A stretch of DNA of 64,000 bases from the NCBI GenBank assembly GCA_021292105.1, contig CM037869.1, positions 51,019,851 through 51,083,850 of the forward strand. The letters are read 5' to 3'. Below, in pieces: positions 32,691 through 43,172 of this stretch. Numbering within the stretch: position 1 is the stretch's first letter; the number at the start of each line of letters is the position of its first letter. Origin of the DNA: Anadara kagoshimensis (Eukaryota; Mollusca; Bivalvia; Arcoida; Arcidae). The notes under the pieces are model-generated. The model was given only the letters and a program-made list of their open reading frames with translations, was not told the DNA's origin and searched no databases. The translations under genes were made by a program, and so were the position numbers.

Positions 32691-33380
32691 CATTTTGATC
32701 TTGACTTTTTAAGTATTGACCTGTATAATGTTAGTTAAAATCTTGTCTTGCTCAGTTTTAGTTGTAAGCGTCCTCTGTAGCGGCCACAGGTGTCCTACTC
32801 TTTTTCGAACTCTACATAGGTGTCTTTAGCATGCACTGAGACACGGGACCTCGATTTTTTAGTCTCTTCTGAAAAAAAATAATTTAGTACCTTCAGCTTT
32901 TCAAACTGTCAGTTTTCTCGTAAAATGGCGTTATAGTGGGAATTCGTGACGTAAACGTTTTCCAAAATGCTCTGCACAGAAGTTTAGGGGTATTGGTCAC
33001 GTGGTGCGACGGTGAACTATATGTCACATATAAACATGACATTGCTTAAGTTGAAATAAGGTTTTTAGGCCATATTTTACCACCCACTTGACATCTTGTC
33101 ATGATTTAGCGATATTTTGTCCATTTCATGATTAATTGCATACCTGGATACAAACGCACACGTTTAGATTCAATTATCTTTATTGGAAAAAACGCAATAC
33201 TTTGGTGTCATGATGTGAAAGTGAAAAGGGTTTTTTTGTCTCCGGTATAGAACGATCATATAGATGTCGATTTTATCGACAATAATGAAATCGTTTTAGT
33301 GATGATGAGGACATTTAAAACGTCAATATCTGATGACAAAGACCTCAGGATATTAAAAACCGCGAAGGTAAATGTGAAAT
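32691..33380. other. no gene recognised
   Basis: AT-rich DNA with no recognised element; stop-broken in all frames. Confidence 0.4.
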
Positions 33381-33600
33381 ACAGGCCTGGCAAAAGTTTA
33401 ACACCAAGCTAAGAAATTGTTGTTGGCTGGACAGCTTATCTTGACCCCAGGTCATCTCAATCTCGGAAACTTTCGCCAGCTACTATCTGCCTCTCGGAAG
33501 CTTTTTCGGAAGTTATCTATCCGTACCTCGATCACTCGGAAGTTGAGTTCCGGTTCCTTTTCGTTAACTCAGTGTTAAATTTTCGACATGTCTTTGTCGT
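33381..33600. mobile_element. MITE family F
   Basis: Left CAGGCCTGGCAAAAGTTTAA preceded by TA; right TTTCGTTAACTCAGTGTTAA then TTTCGACATGTCTTTG. The interior has GCTACTATCTGCCTCTCGG. Confidence 0.8.
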
Positions 33601-34081
33601 ATATTCACAACGTAATCGTTTTTATTTTCTACATTTGAATGATCAATATGGATTTTTTATGAAGCACTTACACATCTTTCTGGGTTGCTGGGTCAATCTC
33701 AATAAATTCCTATTTTATATCCGGTTCCAACACAGAGTTAAAGAAATAACAGAAAGCGAGTATTTGTGTACTTAGCAATCTACTTGGACACGCAAAATAT
33801 CCCATATTTTTATTGAAAACAAAGCAGTGACTTACACCGATACATGGTCCCCTTTTCACTTCCTTTTCGGCATCTGAAAACACTTAAGCCTATTCGACAC
33901 AGACATCAAATAATCCTAAGCCATTTTACTCTTCAAAATTCTTAAGCCCCTTACTGGTTTGTACCACTACCATGACCTCTTTTGACAACTCCACGGGCGG
34001 CTCCTTTTGTGGCCTTGGACGCTGTCGCTCGGGTTCAGTTCCTCCCTTTCGCACGTTGTCTCATTTTTTTTACCTAACCAC

Positions 34082-34290
34082 GTAGACCGCGATGGCCTAA
34101 TGGATAAGACATCAGTCTACAAATCCTGGGTCTCTCACCGCTGTGAGTTCGAAATAAGCTCAGACCACATGTGGAAAAGTGATTTTTTTTGCCTATTAGG
34201 CCTTTACTGGTTTCATCGGTGTCAGTATAATGTGACTGAAGAATACTGACGTACTGAATCCGTGGGTTAGCACCTTAAAATCGCCCTATT
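34082..34290 (+). mobile_element. tRNA-Arg-derived SINE, family B, 5' part
   Basis: Head 34082-34175 has GATGGCCTAATGGATAAGAC (A box) and CTGTGAGTTCGAAAT (B box). The body follows, GTGTCAGTATAATGTGACTG then CTGAATCCGTGGGTTAGCAC. It meets a second SINE-B in opposite orientation at about 34290. Confidence 0.85.
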
Positions 34291-34475
34291 TTAATAATCT
34301 CAATGGATTAATCGATGAACAATTTCGTGTATGCATGCGAGCGTGTTATATGATCTGTCTTGTACCAGCGCACAATAAGGGTGACTTTAACGTGCTAGAT
34401 AAAGGTCAATGACAAGGAAAATTCACTTTCCCGCAGATGGTCTGCGCGGGACTCGAACTCATAGCGGTGAGTCGC
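34291..34475 (-). mobile_element. SINE family B in opposite orientation
   Basis: AATCTCAATGGATTAATCGA, GTACCAGCGCACAATAAGGG and GACTTTAACGTGCTAG, then the head reversed: GCGGGACTCGAACTCATAGC. The middle is deleted. It lies back to back with the preceding plus-strand copy. Confidence 0.8.
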
Positions 34476-34550
34476 TGTCACTTGGCAGTCGAGCTTTGAC
34501 TCCGTTTTGTTTCCTTATATAAGTGTTAAACTTTCGTTGGGTCAGTACTC
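34476..34550. mobile_element. MITE family F, right fragment
   Basis: CTGTCACTTGGCAGTCGAGC then AAGTGTTAAACTTTCG and GGTCAGTACT match the right end of F. Confidence 0.55.
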
Positions 34551-35132
34551 TATTATTTTATATATTCAACTTTAAAAGCTCAATAGAGCTTATGTTATTG
34601 TAGGAGTTGAACTCCCTTCCATCATGATTGTTAATTTAAATTTTTGGTATGTTTATAAAAAGTAACAAGTATGGTTACATTGTGTCAACAGTTTCAGGTC
34701 TAAGGTCCATTAAACAATAGAAGTGGAATTTTTTGTGCAAGTTCGTTTCACTTTCAGTGTTATTGCCACAGTACTTAATCTCAACGCCTTATTTTTGAAA
34801 AAATAGTATTATCTAATATTTCTATCTGAAAAGTATATCATCATTTTTGTAATTTAATATTTATGATTTAATTACAAAACCTGTTTCAACAAAGGCCCAT
34901 TTTCTTTTCTATCACCGTATTTCCCATTAAAATGCTTTTAATATTTCTTAAATAATTAATACCACAATTATCAAATGTAGAGTAATATTGATCAACGGAA
35001 ATCCATTGTATTATTTAACTAAAATCCTTCATCACCTCACTCGTGTTGAAAAAGAATTGTATATTGTATAATAATTATCAGTGTTGCGTGAATTTTTTTT
35101 AAATGTTTTATATATGTCCTTGTCGGGAGCAG
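34551..35132. other. no gene recognised
   Basis: AT-rich unique-looking DNA. A B-box-like GGTTCGATTCCGATCG follows at about 35147. Confidence 0.4.
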
Positions 35133-35166
35133 CCACGGTGCTATTGGTTCGATTCCGATCGAATAT
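35133..35166. repeat. short direct repeat, copy 1 (see 36360)
   Basis: CAGCCACGGTGCTATTGGTTCG and on through TTCCGATCGAATAT is repeated at 36360-36396 with two or three differences. GGTTCGATTCC resembles a Pol III B box, so it may be the head of a lost SINE. The two copies bracket D1, a SINE-A and C copy 4. Confidence 0.65.
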
Positions 35167-35498
35167 CACTAGGAAGGGGTTTTACCGGTATACTTGCGAA
35201 AATCTGGAATAGTTAGACACTTTCCGTAATCATGGGGGCTAAATCCGGAATATTTATTTTTTAAATATTTACCATAATAATGGGACATTTGCCGGAATAA
35301 TCAGACTTTTACCGGAATTTTTAGACTTCGTAAAATTTACCGTAAAAATATTCCTATTTTTCCGGATTTTGACCGATTTTTGGAGTTGTCTGATTATTTC
35401 GGATTTGGTTTAAACATTCCGGATTTTCGTTAAGATTACGAAAAGTGTCTAACTACTCTGGAATTTCGCAATTATTCCGGTAAAATCCAATTCTAGTG
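35167..35498. mobile_element. MITE family D (ACCGGAATAATTGCG), copy 1
   Basis: About 332 bp with inverted ends: GGTTTTACCGGTATACTTGC, then ATAGTTAGACACTTTCCG on the left; reversed right end GATTTTACCGGAATAATTGC, then AGTTAGACACTTTTCG. CACTAG occurs at both extremes in inverted orientation. The interior repeats (A)TTTACCGGAAT-like words. A second copy begins at 43173. Confidence 0.8.
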
Positions 35499-35552
35499 TA
35501 TAACTGAAAATAATAGATCCCTACATCGGCAACGGTGTAAGATGGAACTGTT

Positions 35553-35778
35553 TTGAGTAATGGCATTTAACGTCCCTGTCAAGAATATTTCACTTACATG
35601 TATGTCGAGACGTCACCGGCTATAGACGAAGGTGAAGAAATTTTGCCTGTGTGATGCGCTGATGGCATTATACAGCAGAGTTTTTTATCATATCACGCCT
35701 ACCGTGACACGGGGCCTCGTTTATTTTAAGTTCCCATCCGAAAGGACAGTGACTTTCATTTCGTAATTCCGAGTGCTT
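35553..35778 (-). mobile_element. SINE family A, cut by C copy 4
   Basis: GAGTAATGGCATTTAACGTC, TGTCGAGACGTCACCGGCTA, TACCGTGACACGGGGCCTCG and TCGTAATTCCGAGTGCTT. It stops exactly at the C terminus (35779), and the expected continuation (GGCGAAAGAACAG) is not found on the far side. Homology with the copy at 37.6 kb extends 30-40 bp beyond the usual SINE tail end. Confidence 0.85.
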
Positions 35779-36359
35779 TGTTACGCCGCAAAGCGGTGTT
35801 GCCCCATATCCCTGTTCCAACACGTCTATGCGGGGAATTTCAATGCATAAAGATTATGCTCTTATTCGGCAAAAAGGCTACTTTCCACCGAATAAAGAAA
35901 ACACGATACCATTATATCCTTCATTATCATCACCTACACCTCTATCACCATAACCACCTTCACTAAAAGCAAAGCCACCATCACCATCACCACCGCCGTC
36001 GGCACCGTCGTCGTCGTCGATCGTAATATCGCCCTTTCATCGTCCCCGTCCTTATTCTTCACCTCCCTCTTACAATTATTATTACCATTATCAACAACGA
36101 CATAATTTCTCAATTGTCATCGTCGTCCTCGTCATCAATAATGTCACTACCGCCGTTTTGTCGAGATATTTAAGCTCTTTTTATACCAAGTCATCTTTAT
36201 GCGTCTAAAAGACACCATTGCGCCGTTAAGCAACACCAACATCGTTATGCGTAGAACGCCCCCTCATATATCAACGTCGCCGACCTCTTTATGCGTTGAA
36301 ATTTCCCGCATAGGTGTGTCTGGCACGTTTATGCTACAACATCGCTATGTGGCGTTACA
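35779..36359. mobile_element. TIR element family C, copy 4
   Basis: Left TGTTACGCCGCAAAGCGGTG, right (reversed) TGTAACGCCACATAGCGATG. The interior has CTTCATTATCATCACCTACA, many CAC/GTC triplet runs, and subterminal TTTATGCGTTGAAATTTCCC. The left flank hexamer is GTGCTT; the right flank is not SINE, so a rearrangement or second event removed the other target copy. Confidence 0.88.
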
Positions 36360-36464
36360 CAGCCACTGTGCTATTGGTTCGATTCCAGTCGAATATATAA
36401 TAACGAGATTAAAATATTGCTATGACGTCATCCTTTGTTCTCTTGCGTCTAATATCCAACATAC

Positions 36465-36576
36465 TTGAACTGGACCGGTGCCAACAATCCAATATGTTGT
36501 GACAACAGTCCAATATTTTCAAATTTATTGGACTGTTTTCACAATATATTGGATTGTTGGCACCAGTCCAGTTTAA
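36465..36576. repeat. 51-bp-arm hairpin
   Basis: Arms 36465-36515 and 36526-36576 are reverse complements at about 47 of 51 positions, with a 10-base loop. The left arm includes GTGCCAACAATCCAATATG and AACAGTCCAATA. It shares AGTCCAATATTTT with the hairpin at 37478. Confidence 0.9.
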
Positions 36577-36837
36577 GAACACTGGAATCGGAAAGAAAGA
36601 AAGAAAGAAAAAACAACAACAAAACATCAGTATATTGATTTTACTAACACCAAAACTAAATATGATTTACAATCAAAATCAGACAAATCATAAAAGATAC
36701 GCGAAAGCAAATACAGCTGTATCTCAAATGATGCAGGGTTCGTTACAACAACACGGATCCGTTTATTGCTCTTTTATTAAATTGATTTGACCTGCAAAAT
36801 ATAAACATTAGACAGGTAGATATTTTACAACACGTAA

Positions 36838-36840
<3 letters not shown>

Positions 36841-36908
<68 letters not shown>

Positions 36909-36909
36909 C
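36841..36909. repeat. compound CT/CA microsatellite
   Basis: A pure CT dinucleotide run of about 46 bases changes into a CA run of about 22 bases with one interruption. Confidence 0.97.
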
Positions 36910-37477
36910 ACACACCATTCACTCTTATATACGCAGATTACACAGGTTGACCAACTTTTCATTAATAAACAATTATAAAGACCGGACGATCTACACACAT
37001 CTTCAAGCTTTGAAACAGGTTTATCGGGTTAAACTTAAAGTTACGTGTCTGACACATTATAACTTAATCTGTTAATTCTGGCATAATATCAACACATTTT
37101 GGAAAGATAAATCACGGGTAATTTGAATGCAGATCAAACAAAATTGTTGCATATATTATATAAAAATGTAGTATTGAACATACCTGATTTAGAGAATTAA
37201 GTTTCCAAATCCGAGGAATGATTTCACAATTAAATCCAAACACATGGACAGTATAGGTTGAATATAAATATTTTTGGCGCGCTTCGTGCATTTGCGTGAT
37301 GACAATATCACTAACGGGGACTGATTATATTTCACAAAAACCGTGTTAATAGTCACGTAAACGACGGGTGACCTACTATCTTTAACTCTGTTCACGAATT
37401 AATTTAGAGGTTACATAAAGGAAAACATTCTTTATATTTTTATTTTCTTATTTCTTAATTTGTGATATTGATTGAAT

Positions 37478-37606
37478 TTATGTAAAGGATATAAGCCGAA
37501 ACACTGTCCAGTATGTAAAATATTGGACTTGTCGAGGCGCGAAGCGCCTCGACAAGTCCAATATTTTACATACTGGACAGTGTTTCGGCTTATATCCTTT
37601 ACATAA
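37478..37606. repeat. perfect 63-bp-arm hairpin
   Basis: Arms 37478-37540 and 37544-37606 are exact reverse complements with a 3-base GAA loop. The arm starts TTATGTAAAGGATATAAGCC and ends at the loop with GTCGAGGCGC. No mismatch was found in 63 pairs, which implies a recent origin or correction between arms. Confidence 0.95.
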
Positions 37607-37641
37607 TAGATTCCTACGTCAGCGACGGTGTAAAATAGAAC

Positions 37642-37935
37642 TGATTTGAGTAATAACATTTAACGTCCCTGTCAAGAATATTTCATTTATATCGAGGCGT
37701 CTCCAGCTATAGACTTTTGACAGGGAGATCCGCTGATGGCATTATTCAGCAGAGTTCTTTATCGTGCCACACATACCGTGACACGGGACCTCAATTATTT
37801 TAAGTTTCAATCCGAAAGAACTGTGACTTTTATTTCGTAATTTCGAGTGGTTGGCGAAAGAAAAGTCTACCTTTTTTCAAATCTTTGTCAGATCCGGTCG
37901 GGATTCAAACCCACGATCTCCCACTGTCAAGAACG
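37642..37935 (-). mobile_element. tRNA-derived SINE, family A
   Basis: Tail GAGTAATAACATTTAACGTC and TATATCGAGGCGTCTCCAGC, body TACCGTGACACGGGACCTCA, head with GTCGGGATTCAAACCCACG. Nearly full length. Confidence 0.88.
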
Positions 37936-38215
37936 AGCTTCAGAGAATGGAAGTAGGAATATAGATTCTATCAGTCTTTAGGTGACAAAAAAGGCTTTTC
38001 TTGGAGGTTAGCGCGTTAACTGCAGTATGATGGAATGAGTAGACTTTAATGTCAATTTTCGATGTCGTGGGAAAGCGTGCACTGACTCCAGATCTGGCTA
38101 TAATACTGGAATAGCTAAAAGAAAATTCAAATATATATTATATTCTATTTATATAAATTAAAACCATTTCTCGTTTGTTTGAATATATTAGCTTGTGTAT
38201 CAGATGATTGATTTA

Positions 38216-38510
38216 TTGAATGGTGTTTTACTTCCAAGAATATTTCACTTATATCAATACGTCGCCAAGTCATATATGTGAAAGGGTTGTGATTTTGACC
38301 TGTGAAGTGCGCTAATGACATTGTCCAGGGACGGTTCTTTCACATGCTATGCCTACCATGGCACTGGTCATCGGTTTTCAAGGTTTCCTCTAAGGGACCC
38401 ACTTCTTTCATTTCTTGGCAAAATAACAGTCAATGCCTTGTTTCCAGACTCTTAGTCAAACTAGGCTAGGATACGTCCCTCTTGCCTCCGACATATGTTG
38501 GAGGAAAACG
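38216..38510 (-). mobile_element. SINE family A, diverged
   Basis: TGGTGTTTTACTTCCAAGAA, TATATCAATACGTCGCCAAG, GTGCGCTAATGACATTGTCC, CATGGCACTGGTCATCGG and CTTGGCAAAATAACAGTCAA follow SINE-A order. The tRNA-like head is badly degraded. Confidence 0.75.
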
Positions 38511-39184
38511 GTGAGAACCACCAACGTTAAAGCTTCGGCAAGCTATCTGACATAGCGATGTGTTTTGTATATCATTATTTTTTAAATCTTTCTTTTTCTT
38601 TTTTTTTCAAAAAGCTTTCTTTTTTACTCCCTGTTTAATATAAGCTATAAGCTTATGTAATTATGCAATGATGTACATGTACAATATAAGAAATTCGGAT
38701 TGAGCCTGGCATAAGGGAGACTATCAAATCAATGAAAGTAATTAGTTTTAAGTTTTACGAAGTAGTCTCCCCTTAGTAACACTTAAGTTAACTTTTTTTT
38801 CAAAAAATTGTATCTAAAGTTAGTAAAAGATTGTTAATACTTCATTCAGAATATTAAAAAATAGAGTAAGTTGGAGATTAATTGTGAATAAATAAAATAA
38901 TCTAAAAATTCTAACACCAGTCTACTCGTTACATGTCTTGTATTTTCTTTCGTTACTTTTTATCGATGAAAATCGGACTCACAGTATATAACAAAGGATT
39001 TTAAAAAGCCCTTTTTTGTGTTCGACTGAGATGGTATATACTTTGATGTTCATTGATTACAACTAAATGCATACATCACAACAGTATATTACATCACGGA
39101 ATTTCATACCCAAAAGCATGAACTGAAACCAGTGCTACGACACTGAAGAATCATACAGTAGTCACCCTAATGCGGTCCAAACCA

Positions 39185-39410
39185 CAACGATAGCTTAATA
39201 GACGTATGTGAGAAATTAAGGTTAGAAACTCGGCCTGGTCTGACCAAGGCTTCAAAAAAGGTGATACTTGTTCTGTCATAAAAGCCGCAAACTATTTAGA
39301 AATGAAAGTTACGGGGTCAAATGTTCTGTTATTCAACCTTTACGCTGGTGACGTCTCAGTGTAAGTGAAATATACCTGACTGGGACATAAATCCAATTCA
39401 ATAAATCATG
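39185..39410 (+). mobile_element. SINE family A, diverged
   Basis: GAAACTCGGCCTGGTCTGACC, TACTTGTTCTGTCATAAAAG and the tail GCTGGTGACGTCTCAGTGTA, AGTGAAATATACCTGACTGG. Plus orientation, with about 100 bp of the body deleted. Confidence 0.7.
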
Positions 39411-39466
39411 CTGTTCATCACAGACAAATATCATCAAACATTCAGAAGGTAAAAAAAAGTTTGGAA

Positions 39467-39625
39467 GGTCAGCTGCCAAGATTAACTATAGATAAAGACC
39501 GAAAACCTGCCGAGAGATATCTAGCAGCTGCCGAGTAGATCAAGGTAACGAGAGCTAGAGATGAGATGTCGATTTGGTACTTATTTGTGAGCATTGTGTT
39601 AAACTTTCGACAGGCCTGGGTTGTA
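39467..39625. mobile_element. MITE family F, right part
   Basis: GTCAGCTGCCAAGATTAAC, AGATATCTAGCAGCTGCCGA, TGTGTTAAACTTTCGACAGG and CCTGGGTTGTA. The left terminus is missing. Confidence 0.7.
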
Positions 39626-39771
39626 TAGACGAAAGGAAATACTTTTGTCTCCGATTTTAGATGTGATTTCATATACTAATGGAAAGTATTCGCTTAAAAT
39701 ATCGAGGTGGTCAGTTCGGGATCAAAGGGAGGGTAGAGGAAACAGGAGTGTGCGGAGATCTCACTTACATT

Positions 39772-39829
39772 TGTCATGTGCTACTTTTGAATTTATTATT
39801 TCATAAAAATTCAAAAGTAGCACATGACA
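39772..39829. repeat. perfect 23-bp-arm hairpin
   Basis: TGTCATGTGCTACTTTTGAA through ATTT (39772-39794) is mirrored exactly at 39807-39829 with a 12-base loop. Confidence 0.9.
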
Positions 39830-39892
39830 CATTCGACAAGCGAACTGACAAAACTTGGATCAGCTGCGCGAGTGATTATTCGAATCTATGAC

Positions 39893-40082
39893 TTAGTTGA
39901 GTAATGGCGTTTAACGTCCCATGGCATTCAAGAATATTTCATTAATTGAGAGACGTTGTCAGTTATAGGCGAAGGTGCATAAATTTTTGTCTGTGCATTG
40001 TACTGATAGCATTATACAGCAGGGTTTTTTTAACTTGCCACGCATACAGTGACACGGGATCTCGTTTAAGTTTCCATCCGTA
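39893..40082 (-). mobile_element. SINE family A, 3' part
   Basis: GTTGAGTAATGGCGTTTAAC, GAGAGACGTTGTCAGTTATA, ACAGTGACACGGGATCTCG and TTTAAGTTTCCATCCG. Truncated at the family's body; no tRNA-like head. Confidence 0.82.
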
Positions 40083-40659
40083 TATTCACTGTTTAACACG
40101 GTTTTGATAGGGAATAGAACGATCAATATGGTTTAAAAAGGATGTCAATACAGAGAAAATGTACGGCGTTAATTAAGAAGTAATTAATTCTGCGTTTTAA
40201 GTAACAATTAACATTTCAAGATTTGGGATGATCTTCCCAAACTCTCCTCAAAAACGTATTCAATTTTTAGCTGAATAACATATACTTGGCAACTCTATTA
40301 TAGTTTTACAACACTTATATATAAATTCAGAACATATAATTGTCTTTGTTTATGAAGATTCTAAATTACTTCTTTAAACTTTATGAATTTTTTTTAGATC
40401 TTAGACCGTATATTTATACAAAATTATGTTCATACATATTAATGTATAGTTTTAAATCTGAATTTTGCTCCAAATTGCTAAAAATTTTAAAACAAACTTG
40501 TAAATGACATAAAAACTAGTTAAAGGGAGGTAATTCTTCTAGCGTCAGTTTACTCCAGGACTGTATGGGAACTGAAATATGCAACTGATTTATTGATTTA
40601 TTTATCAATATGGAGATGTTTTATTTATTTATTTATTTATTCATTCATTTATTTAATTA

Positions 40660-40719
<60 letters not shown>

Positions 40720-41068
40720 TTATTTTATATCACTTTATATAAGTTTGTTGAAGTCGTCGACATCGTACTCAAATTGTTTTTCGAGTCATTAAAACTTTTG
40801 TATTAATCATTTCAGTTAGATTATTATTCCAGACACCTCAGTAAAATCCGAATGAATTTTATACAAGACCTAATTTTATTTGGCGTTTAAATAACTTTTA
40901 ATTATGACCTGGTATTTTTTTTCTTTTGGCTGGTATGTTAATTTATATATGATAAGTTAGCTACTTGTAACTGGCTACTTTAAGCTTAAGCTTGTAGAAG
41001 AAAAGTAGCTACTATAGCAGCCAGTTAAATACTTGTTTAAAAATCTGTTGGTTACTTTGAAAAAGTAT
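40083..41068. other. no gene recognised; simple repeats
   Basis: AT-rich. A TTTA-type tetranucleotide run (about 40615-40660) is followed by a CT microsatellite (about 40663-40716). No element ends seen. Confidence 0.5.
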
Positions 41069-41077
41069 CATCTCTTA

Positions 41078-41708
41078 TAGCCCGAGATTCCTCTGGCCCG
41101 AATTTTTTTTTTGTTTTTTTTTATCAATTTCGGGCCAGAGATCGGGCTTCATTATTTTACATAACGTGATGCCGTTGAAATCCTACGGCAGGGTAAGATT
41201 TAATTTGGCGGATATGTTCACTTTATTTTCACGGGCCTTGGGTAATGAACCAGTCAGATCGCTTACCTGAACCTTTATTCACAAGAATCCATCGAAAAAA
41301 CTACGTGGCAACTCCGTTTTATATCCATTCCCTCCATATAAATCCAACACTTGTGTATCAGAAAAGGGAGACTTTAACCCGCGAGATCTCGCGTTATTTG
41401 AATATCATAACATAAAAAATGGCGAGATGATGAAGGATGTGTTGGATTTATATGGCTGGAATGGATATAAAACGGAGTTGCCACGTAGTTTTTTCGATGG
41501 ATTCTTGTGAATAAAGGTTCAGGTAAGCGACCTGACTGGTTCATTACCCAATGCCCCTGAAAATAAAGTGAACATATCCGCCAAATTAAATCTTACCCTG
41601 CCGTAGGATTTCAACGGCATCACGTTATGTAAAATAATGAAGCCCGATCTCTGGCCCGAAATTGATAAAAAAAAAAAAAAAATTTCGGGCCAGAGGAATC
41701 TCGGGCTA
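41078..41708. mobile_element. Mutator-like foldback element, 9-bp TSD
   Basis: 631 bp, almost entirely inverted repeat: arms 41078-41350 and 41439-41708 (about 270 bp each, very few differences apart from a poly-T/A tract near each end) around an 88-base spacer. Termini TAGCCCGAGATTCCTCTGGC. CATCTCTTA is present exactly on both sides (41069-41077 and 41709-41717). Long TIRs with a 9-bp duplication are the hallmark of Mutator/MULE elements. No transposase, so it is non-autonomous. Confidence 0.92.
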
Positions 41709-42532
41709 CATCTCTTAGTAACTTATTGCTAACTAAGTACTAACGGGATTAAGAAATGGATTACTACTTCCGCAAAACTCCGAACATTTCCTTGTAGCAT
41801 AGTGTCATATTATACATTTTTGAATTTTCTGAATGAAATATTCAAAAATGTTGTCATATTATAAATTTTTGAATATTTCATTCAAAAAATTCAAAAAATT
41901 TTAATATGAGTATGACAATAGTCCCGACAATATTTTTTTTATCTACGTAACGATCAAGACTTAAAATCCAAGTTTATCATCATGAAGTATATTCATTTTC
42001 GCGTCATTTAATACCAAATATTCAAAAAATCAAGCTTTAATGCGCACACATACCAGGGGCGTAGCTGGGGTGTTTATGATGTGGACGCCTAAAGAGGGCA
42101 GGGGGTTTGGGGGCCGCCCTGATGCGAATTTTTCTCTAGGGCGCTATTTATCAGAATTTTTTTTATAATTTTATGCTATGCTGTGGTAGTTTTTGTCGTT
42201 CTTTTGAGGACTGGTTCATTCCTAAACTGAAGACGAGGTACAAGGGGATCTGATGTTGTATGGTATAAGCACTACGAAAACAACACACTCAATAATTGAG
42301 AAAGTCAAGTTAAAATGGGAGTTCAATTAACCCTTTCACTGCCAAATGATTTGAAATTGCCAAGTTTGACGAAACGTCATCATTATTGTTCAAATGACGT
42401 CGTGCCAATCTGATGATCTCTCGACGGCGACGACTGCATTTCATTTGTACAATCTCTTGACGTCCTTGTGTTTGAAACGCATAAACACAAAGTTAACACA
42501 TCAAATCAGGCGATCCAGATTTATTTATTACT

Positions 42533-42605
42533 GATTAATTAATTAATTTATTTATTTATTTATTTATTTATTTATTCATTTATTTATTTATTTATTTATT
42601 TATTT
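42533..42605. repeat. TTTA tetranucleotide microsatellite
   Basis: About 18 copies of ATTT/TTTA with a few substitutions (TTCA, TTAA). Confidence 0.95.
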
Positions 42606-42703
42606 TGACAATGCTAGATATACTAGTATAATGGCTTTTTTGTCTTAAAAGGATTTTATGTGTTCTTCTTTTCTTCATTCTACAATTCACACATACATTA
42701 TAA

Positions 42704-43090
42704 GTTATACAGGGCTTTGGCAGGTTACACGGCCCCATGTACCCCGTCAAAGATTTATGTACCCTGAGCCGCAGGCGAAGGGTACATTCATCTTTGACGG
42801 GGTACATGGGGCCGTGTAACCTGCCAAAGCCCTGTATAACGTTTTTGTCACCCTTCAAAGCGTAACCAGTTGGATCTTTTTAACTTTCATTTCGTATTTT
42901 GTGTGACTTGCGTACGTTGCCGCCATCTTTGTTTACCGTAACTAGACGTCAGAGATGTACGAGTTACTTCCCTTTTACCGCTAAACGTCGCGTGCGTTCA
43001 TGTACCCCGGCAGATTTCCGAACATAGTTCCATGTACCCCGGCAAGTTAACCAATCAGCATGCGAGAAATTTCTTTGAAGGGTGACAAAA
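42704..43090. repeat. nested inverted repeat with perfect 51-bp hairpin
   Basis: Inner hairpin: arms 42704-42754 and 42790-42840 are exact complements (starting GTTATACAGGGCTTTGGCAG), extending with two mismatches to ATGTACCCT / AGGGTACAT around a GAGCCGCAGG-type loop. Outer pair: GTCACCCTTCAAAG (about 42848) and CTTTGAAGGGTGAC (about 43073). CATGTACCCCGGCA-like words recur at 43018 and 43051. Probably a foldback MITE; class unknown. Confidence 0.8.
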
Positions 43091-43172
43091 CATTGTATAT
43101 GTTATACATTGTTCACATTTCTACATACAAAGTACATTTTTTGTTTTCGAAGGTAGCTAATCAGTCTAATTG

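Noticed and set aside
37478..37606. microRNA precursor
   Set aside because: A perfect 63-bp stem with a 3-base loop does not resemble a Drosha/Dicer precursor; an inverted duplication is simpler.
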